DNA of 64,000 bases from Inonotus obliquus (taxonomy: Eukaryota > Basidiomycota > Agaricomycetes > Hymenochaetales > Hymenochaetaceae): positions 558,001 to 622,000 of the forward strand of contig JAJHTX010000008.1 of assembly GCA_032164295.1 (NCBI GenBank), given 5' to 3'. The notes beneath the pieces are model-generated. The model saw only the letters and a list, made by a program, of their open reading frames with translations, ran no database searches and was not told the DNA's origin. Made by a program: the position numbers and the translations under genes. Shown one piece after another: positions 47,907 to 59,315 of this stretch. The first letter of the stretch is position 1, and the number at the start of each line of letters is the position of its first letter.

Positions 47907-49186
47907 CTATCCGCTCAACGAATAGTCAACCTTACCATTTCCATCACTCACACGGCTCTCCATCTCCAACAATCTCTCCAACATATTCCTCGCACGTCCC
48001 TCAGGCACACTCTCCTTAAACCGTTCCTCTCGCATCCACTTCAAGCCATGCTGAAGGACGTTCCGCGCTCTCGTTGAGCCACCACGGATGTCTCCAATGC
48101 ACGCGTGAAGCGTTGCGCGCTGGTGGTGAGGAGAGTACGTTGCGCAATGGAGGATGTTACTGTTGTAGAAGACTGTTTCACCCGCTATGGGTGAAATTGG
48201 GGTAATTGGGGTTGTCAGTTTTCGTTGGTTGAGAAGGAGAAGGAGAAGGCGGAAAGGGAGGAAAAAACTCACGTTTGAGGATGACTTGTATGGCTCCAGG
48301 CATATCCGTTGGGTTCTTTGGAGGGTCTAACGTTTCTGATAACGCGCGTTGCTCCGGTGTTCGTGGTTTGGTGTGTAACCCTGGTACAACGTACAGACAA
48401 GCGTCTTCATACAATGCCCTACGAATCCGAATCTCTATCTCTTCAGTAATCACAGCACAAACGAGGTCGATTGATGGATAGTGGACCTACGTGTTCCATT
48501 GTATCTGAAATGGAAGGCACGTTTCGATGTTTGGATATAGTGATGATTGAATTGTTGGATAAACTTACACCGTGGTGCCAAAGTGCAAGAGCGGTAATTT
48601 CTTCTTCCTCTGTTGCATTTTCCCGTACGTCATCTCTATGCCATCTCAAAGCGAACTCGTGAAACTCCGGGTTGATCAACAAGTTGAACAGTTCTATAAT
48701 CCGAGTCAACATCCCCAGTATAAAAAGTACAATCTTATCAACGAGATCAACGAGATGATACCCATACCATAATCTTCCTACAATATCAATATAATAACAT
48801 GCTCTATGCTCACCCATCTGTAAATGCTCCTCCTCACACCCCAACAAATCCTTAACAACTCCAATTAACTCATCACATGTATACCACCTCGCAAAATCCG
48901 GTTCGTCCAAATCAGGATGCATAACATGTTGTACACCCCAGGAATCCGGGTTGTCACTATCAAACGGAGGGAATTGTTTCCCCACGACACGACGATGAGA
49001 CCATTCCCCGGAACGGGTTTTTGAAATTATACGTGAAGAGGCGGAATGGAGAGAAGGGAGGAGGGAAGATGGAATTAGGTTTGGGATTATTATGTAGCCT
49101 TGTTTTGTGAATGTGTCTTTGAGTGATGAGGTTGAGGTTGATGGTGATGCTGGCGCGGATGAGGATGAGGATGTATGTGTGGACAT
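47907..49186 (-). CDS. Phytanoyl-CoA dioxygenase (PhyH) family protein
   Basis: Five exons on the minus strand: 48814-49186, 48569-48693, 48491-48504 (14 nt), 48273-48418, 47907-48184 (936 nt, 311 aa). This is an Fe(II)/2-oxoglutarate oxygenase fold: FTKQGYIIIPNLIPSSLL at the start, the HxD metal site in LRWHRDDVREN, WHHGIQWNTALYEDACLYVV, then the distal His in SNILHCATYS and the 2-oxoglutarate Arg in HHQRATLHACIG. Fungal members act on diverse lipids or secondary metabolites; the substrate here is unknown. The 14-nt exon (IQWNT) is needed to connect the conserved blocks in frame. The N-terminus is Ser/Thr-rich, with no targeting signal seen. Divergent from pepsin-like gene 2. Confidence 0.93.
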
Positions 49187-49477
49187 GGTGGTTTGGATGT
49201 AATTTGGGATGGACGATAACGACGGTCAGTTGATGATTATAATCCAACTATAATACTTATGTTATCTATCGCTGTTGATTTGCCCAGTGGATAACTGATT
49301 CATGTTTCGGGCCGTAGCAGCGATAACTGGTGATTCGTCATTCATAATCACTCCATTGCTACACTCTGAAAGCGCCACGATCGCCACATCTATTTTGCAC
49401 GGCTACTTTGCTTGATCACTGTCTATGGAGCATTGAAAGGACTTTCAGTCTCATCTCGCATCCCGTCAACGTATGAA
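49187..49477. promoter_or_regulatory. Divergent promoter PhyH / pepsin-like gene 2
   Basis: About 290 bases between divergent starts. No distinctive element recognised. Confidence 0.45.
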
Positions 49478-51258
49478 ATGTCGAGATGCAATCCGGGGAA
49501 GTCACAGTTAAAGTCCTCCCGAGGTCTTAAGAATACTGTTAATACAAACACACGGCGCTCAGGTAGAACGAGTAATCCTGCCAGATTCTCGCCCTCGCGA
49601 CCCGTTTGCCGATCGAGGAGGACAAGAGAAAGGAGAACCAGATCCCATCGAGAAACACATTTATCTCGCTACAATATCTCTTCAGCCTCTGAGAGGAATG
49701 AATGTTTGCAGACGTTGGCCTCGAAGGATCGTGGGCACTGCCATCGACGTGCTGAAAAAGTTCAAGCAAGTCACTCAGTACAAGATAAGTCGCTTCGGCT
49801 GAAGATCACCGGAAGATATGCATATCCCTCTGCTTCTAGTGGTTTTACACGTCGGTCTGCCTTGACAAGTTCACATATAGCAGACACGCATCAGTCAGTG
49901 TCTTCTGGAGTCCCAAGAGGACGTGTCATGCTGATCGCAAGAAATGTGGCGGTTCATGTAGAGATTAACGTCGAGTTTGTGGGTAGAGACCCTTCACACT
50001 CTCAGGTCGTGGCGCAGATTGACACAGCATCAAGCTCCGTGCTTGCTCACAAATGTCTCTTCGGTCCTCGTTACCTCAGTACTCAGAGAGCACCAGAGGA
50101 AGAAACCTTGGATTATTCTTTCATCACTTATGGTACAACTAAGAAAGGATATCCTCACAAAGACACCGTGGTACTTGGTTCCGATGGTACTGAAAACATA
50201 AAAGTCGAGCATCAAGTGTTCTACCTTGTTAACGATATATACCTTAACAAGGTCCCAATGGTCCTTATCGGTTTGGGTCCACCAGAAAGAGGCAAGCAAA
50301 ATACACCAGCTCCGATTTTTGACAATATCATAAAGCAGAATAACCTTCGGTACAAGACACTTGTCATAGACCTATCATCATGGACGGGAGACAAAGAACA
50401 TGAATTCGAAGGACACATCGAATTCGGAGTCAATCCTCACGCGCCAGGCATTCAATGGTTAGAACCATTGAGCAAACCACAGTCAAATGAGGTCCATGGC
50501 TTTCGCGGGACACTTGTATATAGATACAAGATTGATGATGACTATGTGGAGCTTCGAGCTCCGGATCACGGACATACAGAGATTGTCGAAGATTACTTCG
50601 GAGCATTTGACTCCGGTTCTGCTGCGGTGTACCTCTCCAGTGGAATGTTTAGCCGGGTGAAAGGAGTTATAGAAGAGAAGATTCCGGTTCAGGTAAAGAA
50701 ACTAGGAAAGTCACAAGCACTCCTGCAAATTCGAGAGGAAGATAGGTCCAAGTTGCAAGACATAGACCTAACTATCAGATGTCGCCTAACAAGGACACAT
50801 ATACTATCATTAAAGTTGAATAATCTCACACTGCCAGAAAGTCTTTGCGAGAAGTTCAAAGTGGATGAAGGACACGTTTTCCTATCCATAATGAAAGAGG
50901 AGAATCTAGTTGAAGATTTCTTACTCGGAATTCCTTTTCGTGAGTGATGTCCTTCGAAGAATAAGAAGTGTAAATCTTTCTAATAGCTTCTTTCGAAGTG
51001 CTAGGACGACGAATGATTATTTTGAACCCTACTCATCCAAGTCCATCAAAGAGGCGGATTGGATTCTTACCAGTTGAAGGAGAACCATTCCTTATTGAGG
51101 AGAGGAAAATAGTAGAACAGCAGGGTGCAGATGGGAATTGGTCCTCTGGAATAGCTCGCATCGGGCAGAGTTTATCTGGTCTTGTAGGTCTAATAACACC
51201 AAGGAATAAGCAACACCATGGGGTTCTGCACAAACCAGAGGTTCCCAAGCAAAAGTAG
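49478..51258 (+). CDS. Pepsin-like (A1-type) protein without signal peptide, paralogue 2
   Basis: Two exons: 49478-50939 and 50999-51258 (1722 nt, 573 aa). It is clearly paralogous to the gene at 43.0 kb along its whole length, including the intron position in the GIPF(R/L) block. The first aspartate motif is AQIDTASSSVLAHK and the second is GAFDSGSAAVYLSS. The N-terminal 120 residues are strongly basic (many Arg and Ser) and disordered, unlike the Ser/Pro-rich start of paralogue 1. The second exon is longer here (86 residues). Neither copy has a signal peptide. The start ATG (MSRCNPGK) is the first in the frame. Substrate and location are unknown; a nuclear or cytosolic pepsin-like protein would be unusual. 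Confidence 0.8.
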
Positions 51259-51782
51259 TATGAAAGAGGGTCGTTTTCCTGCCTGACGAACGATTCGTTA
51301 CCAACAACGCAGTAGGTGGAATTGTGTCTCCCGAAAAGGGGTCGAAACTCGTAAATATCTGTAAATCCAGGAAATAGAATGCCACTGTCGTATTGTATTA
51401 TTATCAGTGATGTACTTGGGCCTGCGTGAGTCGATATCATACTACCATCACGTGTCATGCCAATAGGAACTGGAAACAAGACACGACACAAGGCCATTGG
51501 CCAAAAGAGGGAACACTCGAACTCGTGCCAACTTACTTGGCACGCGCTTTGGCCGTGACAGGCGCGACTAGAATAAAAGTCACGTCTTTGTGTGCCCGTT
51601 GGTGGCTGCATCGTATCTTGTTCTTCTCCCGCAACCACCTGCTATACCGACACTCTCGACCTTTGAGTGGAAGTCACTCAGACCCATCCCGCACTAGTTA
51701 TCACATCCACCTTTAAAGAAAGGCAGTTATCATTGCATTCTCGAGCTGCCGACCTACCATACATACATTCGTCATTGACACT
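51259..51782. other. Intergenic, promoter of the 791-aa gene
   Basis: Long minus-strand frames at 51033-51638 overlap the end of the pepsin-like gene and are treated as shadows. No other gene evidence. Confidence 0.45.
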
Positions 51783-54221
51783 ATGGGATTCAATCGTTCC
51801 GGTGCCAAGCCCGACAGGACAGTTACTGTCGGTGAAGCCCTTAACCTAACATCAGACGAGGAGGAACTCGAGGCTGGTCCATCTCAGACTGACTCCGAAG
51901 ATGATTCCGAAACCGAAGTACAGGGCGATGTTTACGAGGCGTCGGAAGTAGAAGGCGTCGACACCCAAGCCACCGAGGAAGTAGGCGAATTGGAGAGTGT
52001 CCAGGCCGCCCCCTCGACTACCCTCTCAGGCGAAAGCTCCACAACGCAGATGGCCCGCCCGGGCACGGAGCAAATAGGAGATACTGACGAGATGGAAGGT
52101 AAGCAAATTTATGCTCCGCACATCGAGCCTTACTGAGCATGTTCTGTGGCTTAACCAGCAGGCGCAGCAAGGTCCCCGTCCCCAGTGCCAACAGAAATAG
52201 TGCCTGAAGCACCGAAACGAGTCATCCCCTTTGAAAGAGTCATCAAGCCTGGCATTATAGCTCGTGATTATGCATTCCATCCTGAACCCGTCCGCCCCGC
52301 ACCCATGGTCTTTTCTATACTCGCCACATATATCTGGTTCCAATATAACCGGTGGCGAGCTATGAAGCAGATGCCGCGCATTCTCCTGAATGCATGGCAG
52401 TCTGCTTTCATTGGCTGTGACATCGTCTACCTGATTCATTTTAACTGGGTTAAAATGAAAGAGATATCGTGGCTGGATGCGCAAGACTGGTTAGGGGAGG
52501 GGCTTCTCTACCTTTACAAGAATCCTCGAGATGTTGAGATCGCCTATGGTGCGAAGCGTCCTTCGCGACGGTCTCAGTTTGTCGGGCAGTGGTTCACCCG
52601 GTTCGACGCGTGTAAGACATTCGAGCTCAACTCGCTCATGAAGGAATGTCCTAAACGGTATAAGCAGTACGCCAAAGGGCGTTTCGAGTTCCACGGACCC
52701 TTCGGAGAAGCGATGCATCGTTACTTCCCGCACGAGGAAACTGCGGTGTTTTGGCCTCTATACGACTATCTGCTAGGCAAGGGACCCAAGCCTCAGCTCA
52801 GTGAGACAATGGAGAAGATCTTCAAGCCTATTCTCCATTGCTACGATGGCAGCGCCGGCGGACGAGGCAGGCCTTACGAACGCCCAAGGGACAAGGGTCA
52901 CGAAGAACCACTAGAAGGAACGGAACCGGAGCACATCAAGGTCGATCCGGATTGGCTAGTGATGGAGCGGACAAAGGTGCCCGCCTTCTGCGTCTATCGG
53001 AAAGAAGAGTGGAAGAAGAGGGAGAGAGCGCTAGCTCGGCAACTCCGCGATTTAGAGGAGAAGGTCGCAGAGGAGGCCGCCGCGAAGGCAACAAACAAAC
53101 GAAAGAAGGGGAAGAGTAAAAATTGGACCCGCAAGAAAAGTCACAAGTCGAGCGAGAAGAAGACGAAGGAGGAGGAGGAGGAGGAGGAGGAGGAGGAGGA
53201 GGAGGAAACTGACATCGAGGAGAAAGCAGAAGTGAACAACGTGGAGACAGGTCCGAGTAGGAGAACTACTCGTTCGATGACAAAAGCTGCAAAATCGAAG
53301 ACCGCGCAAAGCCCTGAAGACTCTGCAGAGGTACAGAAGAGTAAGGGCGGGAGAAAAAGGAGAGCAAAGACAGACAACGCGCAAACTACACAGGCCGAAC
53401 GCCCCGTTGTCCGTAAGAAAGGAAAGGGCAAGGCAAAAAATCGTGATTCCCCTGTCGAACCGCCCGTCGACACCGATCGGACAGAGCCCGTAGCTGTCCC
53501 TCGAAAGGACAAAGGCAAGGGGAAAGATAAAGCCTTACCGGAGTCTGAACCAACAACGAGTGCCAAGCGTCGACGCAATGAATACGAGTTGGACTCGGAG
53601 CTGGATTATGACGACGTTGATATAAAACCTTCGGAGCCTGGGCCATCCAGCAGGCCAATACGTCGTGTCCGCCGTAGGGTTCAGCCTCCGTTGGAAGACA
53701 GTCCTTCGAACATTCCAGAGTATGAGGAGACAGATAGGAGCCACAACACGCAGGAAGCTTGCGCGACTCTGACTCGTGGGACGAAACGACAGAGGGGCCT
53801 CGAAGCGGAAACAGGACAGCCTGAAGGTGATGGTGAGGTGAGGACATCCAAGCGCATAAGACTTCGCGAATCTGACGCAATATCAAGCGAGGTCGCGGAA
53901 GTCGCAGCTTGCGACGCAAGCACGAGAAATAAAGAGGTGACGGCAGAGGTGATGAACACTGACACCGCCGAACATGCTGAAAACGCTGGACCACCGACAC
54001 CATTACAACATCCAATCCAGCAACCACCTCCCGCAGTCCAGGAGGTACAGGTAATGCAACCGCAACCGCAACCGCAACTGCAACCCCAGGCCCAGCCAGC
54101 CCAACCCCCGCACGTCCCGCCAGTTCAGGGTCCTCAGAATCCTCTACCGAATTTTCTTAGACAACGTCGCCGGTGCGAAAAAATACTCTACTATGGTCGA
54201 CTCATACGACCAAACTGGTGA
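51783..54221 (+). CDS. Large basidiomycete protein of unknown function with charged low-complexity tail (791 aa)
   Basis: Two exons: 51783-52098 and 52162-54221 (2376 nt). Residues 1-105 are acidic and disordered. Residues about 120-350 form a probable folded domain rich in aromatic residues, with FSILATYIWFQYNRWRAMKQ, WLDAQDWLGEGLLYLYKNPR and HRYFPHEETAVFWPLYDYLL; I do not recognise it. From about residue 390 the protein is charged: a coiled-coil-like RERALARQLRDLEEKVAEEA, a basic nuclear-signal-like KRKKGKSKNWTRKKSHK, a 13-fold GGA repeat (53168-53206) coding mostly Glu, then repeated Lys/Arg-rich blocks and a Gln/Pro tail. A nuclear, chromatin-associated role is possible but is inference from composition only. 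Confidence 0.75.
53168..53206 (+). repeat. GGA trinucleotide microsatellite, 13 units
   Basis: Thirteen perfect GGA units inside the 791-aa gene give a poly-Glu run. In-frame length variation between strains is likely. Confidence 0.9.
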
Positions 54222-54940
54222 TGGCCTGACGGTTCGCCTTTGATGACCCTTTTCAACGCTCTAGCCTTGTTTCTCTTCGTCGCATTGATCATAGTCTTTA
54301 GACTTCTTTCTACCTGTACTCTTCTTGTAAGATTGCTGCGCGCCTTTTTTTCGTTGTTGACTTACCTCCGCTTTTGTGGGTAGATAAAGATCCGTCTGAT
54401 TGTATTTTTCTCATCGCATAGATAGTGTAGTAATAGACTGGTATTCGCTCAGCGGCTCGGAGGTCGCCTGGAGCAGCTCATAAACACGGGGGATCGCATT
54501 CAAGAGAGTTTATTGATTGATAGTAAGGATCGAACAATGTTGGAGATGAAGATCGATGAGAAAGCAACAGGGCGATGGTGAAGCGTGTCAGGAGGGCGTT
54601 GATCATGCTTTCGGCTCCGCTACAATATTCGATACGTCGATCCTCATCCAACATGCATACCATCCCAGCAATTCCTAGTATTTCTGCCCCCCGCGTACTT
54701 TATCTAGAAGAATTGCTGATCCTGTGCTTAAACTTGGTCTCTGAGCGTGTTGGCTCTTATCTTCTATCAGCGTGACAAGCGGCGGTGCGGTCCGGATGCG
54801 TTTGAATTACACTTACAGCACCCACGAGCGAGGGAATGGCCAGAAAGATATCATGCTGGCTGGTCAAGATAGCTTTCTGTGGCAGTCGCTAGTCTGGTCT
54901 CTGCTACTTAGTGCTTAAGCTGGTGTCTCTAGCCTGAGGT
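54222..54940. other. Intergenic, no supported gene
   Basis: Pyrimidine-rich 3' flank of the 791-aa gene and promoter of the next gene. Short frames only. Confidence 0.45.
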
Positions 54941-56465
54941 ATGTCAATCCACTCCGTAAAGCGCTCTCAGAGTCATCTTGCTTGGGATAACAGGTGAGTG
55001 TCTGAAAGTGATTCCTATTTTCCCAGCATATCGCATTGACACCATTTGCCGTGTTTCCTTCTGATTAGCATACCTCCAGCTTTACACGTCGCCTCGGGAG
55101 ATACAGTAACGTTTGACTGTCTCGATGCTTCCAATGGTCAAATAACTTCATCCTCTACATCCTCCACCCTCACAGCTCTGGTCTTCTCACAACTCGATCA
55201 AGTCAATGGACCCGTACACATATCAGGCGCAGAGCCAGGCGATACGCTCCAAATAGACGTTCTCGATATACAAACAGCTGACTGGGGTTGGACGGCACTT
55301 ATTCCGGGTTTCGGTCTCCTCGCGGACGAGTTTCACGAACCGAAATTGAAGATATGGAAGATTGATAGAGAGGGAGGGTTCGCGTGGTTTGATGAGGAGA
55401 AAGGGATTAGGATTCCGTTGAGACCGTTCGCAGGCGAGATGGGCGTTGCGAGAGGTGTTGAGGGTGCGTTTTCGACTATTCCACCGTATAATACTGGAGT
55501 GAGTGCTTGTGTGTGGTTCATTTGTTTTTGAATTCAGCTGATATCTTTAGGATATTGATACGAAACACCTCACTATTGGCTCGACGCTTTATTTGCCAAT
55601 TGAAGTACCGGGTGCATTGTTCTCTACCGGAGTAGGCTTGTGATCACTTCTTTCCGGTCGATCGTATACTGACTCTATCATTTCGTTCATAGGATGGACA
55701 TGCTGCCCAGGGAGATGGAGGTGAGCTGAACATCACTCGATCCCTGGTATTTCTTCTTATTCCCCTATCTTCTTTACCCACCCTTTAGAGGTCTGTGGTA
55801 AGCATCAAATCGTTGTATTGGTCGCTCCCCAACCTGGGTTACCATTGATCAAATTGAAGGCACGGCAATCGAGACGCCAATAAAGATCACTCTTCGCTTG
55901 ACAGTTCTCAAAGGACAGAAACCATATGTCAAGACGCCTCACTTCCACACAAGCTCGAATGACACTCGAAATGTAGCAAGTGTACAGAACGACGAGTATT
56001 ATTGTACGACTGGTGTCGGTCCAGGTAACCATCAGCTCACAGTATCCATTTCCGCTCTCTTTCTACAGTCAACTAATGGATTGAATGGGGTTTTTGCCCA
56101 GATATAAAGGAAGCAACGCGCGATGCTGTGCGACATATGATTGCTTTTCTTGGTGCCGAGTACGGCCTTGATCGAGTCGAAGCGTATATGCTTTGTAGTG
56201 TTGCAGGGGATTTACGTATGCATGAAGTGGTACGTGGTGTATATTCCTTTTGTTACTTTCGCTTTATTTATACTACTTGCTGTGTTTCTGATGCGCTTTC
56301 TTGCCGAATCGATGATTTTATAATGAAGGTTGATATGCCGAACTATGTGGTGAGTCCATATTTCATGCTAGAGCATTGTGGATGTGTAAGCTAATGCATG
56401 GACGACAGATCGGAATGATGATGCCCAAGTCTATCTTCATTAAAGGAACGAATATCGGTAGATAG
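54941..56465 (+). CDS. Acetamidase/formamidase family (FmdA/AmdA)
   Basis: Nine exons: 54941-54993, 55069-55498, 55551-55631, 55693-55720, 55789-55797, 55860-56024, 56102-56229, 56329-56349, 56409-56465 (972 nt, 323 aa). The family blocks run in order: LAWDNRSIPPALHVASGDTV, VNGPVHISGAEPGDTLQIDV, DWGWTALIPGFGLLADEF, STIPPYNTGGDIDTKHL, LYLPIEVPGALFSTGDGHAA, QGDGEVCGTAIETPIK, YYCTTGVGPDIKEATRDAV and CSVAGDLRMHEVVDMPNYVI. It hydrolyses short amides to ammonia and acid and is expected in the cytosol. The 9-nt exon 5 encodes the E-V-C-G joint, which is conserved in the family; exons of 28 and 21 nt flank other joints. The length matches fungal members (about 320-340 aa). Confidence 0.94.
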
Positions 56466-56794
56466 TCGAAGGTACCGTCTCCAAACCAGGAAATATCGAC
56501 TGCTTCTATCCCATTTACTGTATGTCTAAATGATCTGAAAGCGTTGGATTGCTGTCTATATACACTGTGCTCATTTCGTGTACAAACAACGAAAGTAGAT
56601 CAAAATGCGTTGCGTAGATGCGAAATATGTAAGATGCAAATGAGAAAGTTGAGTGATGCATGAACGGAAAAGCACAGATGAAATCTATGGATGAAATGCA
56701 AGCAACTAGACTATATAATTCACAAGTATGCATTATAATCGTCTTCAGTAAGTTTATACGCCCAGTGCTGTACTGTACGACCCATATATATTCG
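56466..56794. other. Convergent 3' flanks, no gene
   Basis: AT-rich sequence between convergent genes; a 106-codon minus frame here is AT-driven and unsupported. Confidence 0.5.
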
Positions 56795-57960
56795 TTAGTC
56801 TCCAAAGCTGAAAAGAGAGGCGGTGAATCGCTCACGAGTTTGTCTTAGGACAGGCGAGACAGTCTCGTCATCCCAAGAAGCTCCTTTCTCTGCAATCTTC
56901 TTGACTAGACTTCGTTTGAAGCGACCAGTTGAGCCGCATACGCCGAGCCCTATCGTTAAAATAACACGAACAACTGAATAAAAGCTGATTTCGCATAAGT
57001 CCAAGCACCCACATCTCTTGATTTGCCTTGCATCATCTGCAGTCCGTCGACCAAGGTAGAACCTTGCATACCACTGAAACCAACCACGCGGATCCTGTGA
57101 ATGCACCCAACCTGCTTTCTCCCAATCACTGAGAGTCTGTCCAGCTTTCACGCGATATCGATTTAATGTAGGGTTGTACTCTTCTGAATTCAAGTAGGTT
57201 TCTACATCCAGATTAGCATACCAGGATTCGGGAAATTCTTCATAGTCAGATTCTGGGAGAACTTGTTTTGTCACGGCTGAGGTGTGGCGCCTGAGAATTA
57301 GAAAGATATAGATATGAATAGTGTATAGATGCATAGAGATGCTACACACCGAAACATAGTCCCGCCAAAAGACCCTGCACGAAGCACCTCTTCAGGTGTC
57401 ATGTTCGGTGTGAAATGTGGCGCATCAGAAAACCGCAACGTTCTATCTGCGTCTCGTGTTGGAGGTGGGGCACGGTAGTCGGGATCGTAGCTCTCCTCCT
57501 CCTCCTCCTCCTCTTCTTCATCCTGCTCAGGTATAGGTGGAGGTAAGATACGTTTCAATGACACGATAGGTCTCCGTGGCGAGCTTGAGTCACGAGGGAT
57601 AAAGTCTATGGGATCAGAGTTGAGTGGCGTCGAGCTGTACCCGTCTTCTCCCCGTCCGGGCGCCGAAAGCCGTGCAGACTTTCTTCGTGGAGCGATGAAT
57701 GAGGATGATGGTTCTGAGCGTCGTTTTCGTGCCTGAACTGGTTTTGCGTTCTCTTTGGCTGCCTGACTTGCCTTCACATCCTGCTCAAATACAACAATAG
57801 TTGTAAGTAGCAAGTCTCGCTAAGCAGGACATAGGCCACGCACCTCCTTGGCCTTTGATGGCACTAGCTCTGTTTTGAACAGTCCCAATGATTTGAGCAG
57901 AAGCTTGTTCCGTTCGATATTCGCAAGTCTTTCAAGCTCGTATTCGGTGAGTCGGGGCAT
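56795..57960 (-). CDS. Conserved fungal protein of unknown function (GGTxFR ... GWFQWY motif)
   Basis: Four exons on the minus strand: 57844-57960, 57350-57780, 57013-57290, 56795-56949 (981 nt, 326 aa). It starts MPRLTEYELERLANIERNKL. Then comes a basic, Ser/Pro-rich linker with an acidic run of nine Glu, and then the conserved domain: TPEEVLRAGSFGGTMFRRHT, FPESWYANLDVETYLNSEEY, RVKAGQTLSDWEKAGWV, DPRGWFQWYARFYLGRRTAD and RQIKRWLGVCGSTGRFKRSL. I recall this domain as widely conserved in fungi and some other eukaryotes without assigned function. The N-terminal ERNKLLLKSLGLFK followed by an RKR-rich stretch suggests a nuclear protein; that is inference. Confidence 0.85.
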
Positions 57961-58290
57961 ATCGTCTTCAATGCCTCGCCGGATTGCACAGCAAGTTTTA
58001 TTCTTGTAGTAGTTTTGATGTAATGAGATTTCAACCAGAGTATGGCAGCGCGCTCAAGTTTAAGGGAAGATGCAGAGGGGAGGAAAGATGGAGACACTCA
58101 GACATGGTGCCATTGGCGGTGTGGCAATTATACCACGTGATGGCGTGCCATTGTTGTGACCGTCATCACGCGTGATGATTCGCGTACTTGGTCACGAGCC
58201 GTTTACCCAACCACTTGACATTGGCCTGTGCCCTTCCCAACCCAACACTCGTTTCTCTGTCAAATTGCAGCAGATAGGAACTACATAAGG
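57961..58290. promoter_or_regulatory. Divergent promoter (unknown conserved gene / DPB4)
   Basis: About 330 bases between divergent starts; contains a CATCACGCGTGATG imperfect palindrome near 58165-58178. The regulatory role follows from orientation. Confidence 0.45.
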
Positions 58291-59315
58291 ATGCCGCCCC
58301 CGAAGAAAGACCCGCCCACCCCAGCATCTATAGTTCAAGCTCAACAAGATGCTGCCTCGGATGGCATCGACTATTACGAGTTACCAAAGGCTCTCGTGCA
58401 GCGCATCGCGAAGAGTTCGGTATGAACGCAATGCCCTCCTACGAGACTCGTGGCTGAGCTGATGTGTCCCTTGTGTAGATTCCGGAGAGCTCAAAGCTTC
58501 AAAAGGAGACTGTAACTGCTCTTCAAAAGGGCTCGACAGTCTTCATCAATTACCTGGGTTCGCTCGCCTCCTTATCTGCATCCTTGATACTTTACTCACA
58601 GGATATTTCCCTCCGCCGATAGCTGCTACGTTGGTCCTGCTTCTTGCATTACCTGAGTGTGAATCTGAGTTTATTTCCCAGAGCTCACGATATCGCCAAT
58701 TCAAGGCAGCATAAGTCGGTATCAGCCTCAGATGTACTCAAAGCACTCGAGGTGATTCAGTTTGGCGACATGGTCGAGCCACTACAGCGAGAGCTTCAGA
58801 GTGCGTACCATCTCCATTTCTAGCCCGCGTGCCTCTGTTTACGCTTCCGCCGGTTTCACTCGCTAGTCTTCCGTGAAAACGCAAAGAATCCAAAGAAAAG
58901 CTCAAGTAGTGCCAATAAGTCAGCCTCTGTAGGGAACACTACGGGAACAGGGGAGAGCGCATCTACTCGTTCCAAGCCGTCAAATCTGAGCCCAAAATCA
59001 AAGGGAAAAGAACGTGCCTCTGAAGTTGGCCACGGCCCTTCACCTCTATCCACTTCCGTTTCCGCCGTAGATGTAGCAGTGGCATCGGGGGTAGATGGTA
59101 TGGAGATGGATAGGGAACTAGGCGAGGAATCTGCAGAGGAAGATGGAGTAGATGAGGATGAGGACGAACTTGCGGATGATGTCGACGTGGATGATGAAGC
59201 TGGAGATGAAGGGGAGGAGGCGGAGGAGTTTGTGGATCGGATGGCTGTGGATGACGAGAGGGTAAAGCAAGATGCGAAAAAGGCGGAATTTAGCGACTTG
59301 AATGGTGTTCAGTAG
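58291..59315 (+). CDS. DPB4: Histone-fold subunit of DNA polymerase epsilon / chromatin remodeller (Dpb4/POLE3-like)
   Basis: Five exons: 58291-58419, 58479-58557, 58623-58629 (7 nt), 58682-58800, 58867-59315 (783 nt, 260 aa). The histone fold reads YYELPKALVQRIAKSSIPES, LQKETVTALQKGSTVFINYL, ATAHDIANSRQHKSVSASDV and LKALEVIQFGDMVEPLQREL, the CBFD/NF-YB-type pattern of Dpb4/POLE3, which pairs with a second histone-fold subunit in Pol epsilon and in the CHRAC/ISW2-type remodeller. The 7-nt exon supplies the A-A-T joint between NYL and AHDIA; skipping it breaks the frame. The C-terminal half is disordered, first Ser/Lys-rich and then very acidic (Asp/Glu runs), as in this family. Confidence 0.94.

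Noticed and set aside
53386..54027. 213-codon minus-strand frame
   Set aside because: Antisense shadow of the low-complexity tail of the 791-aa gene.
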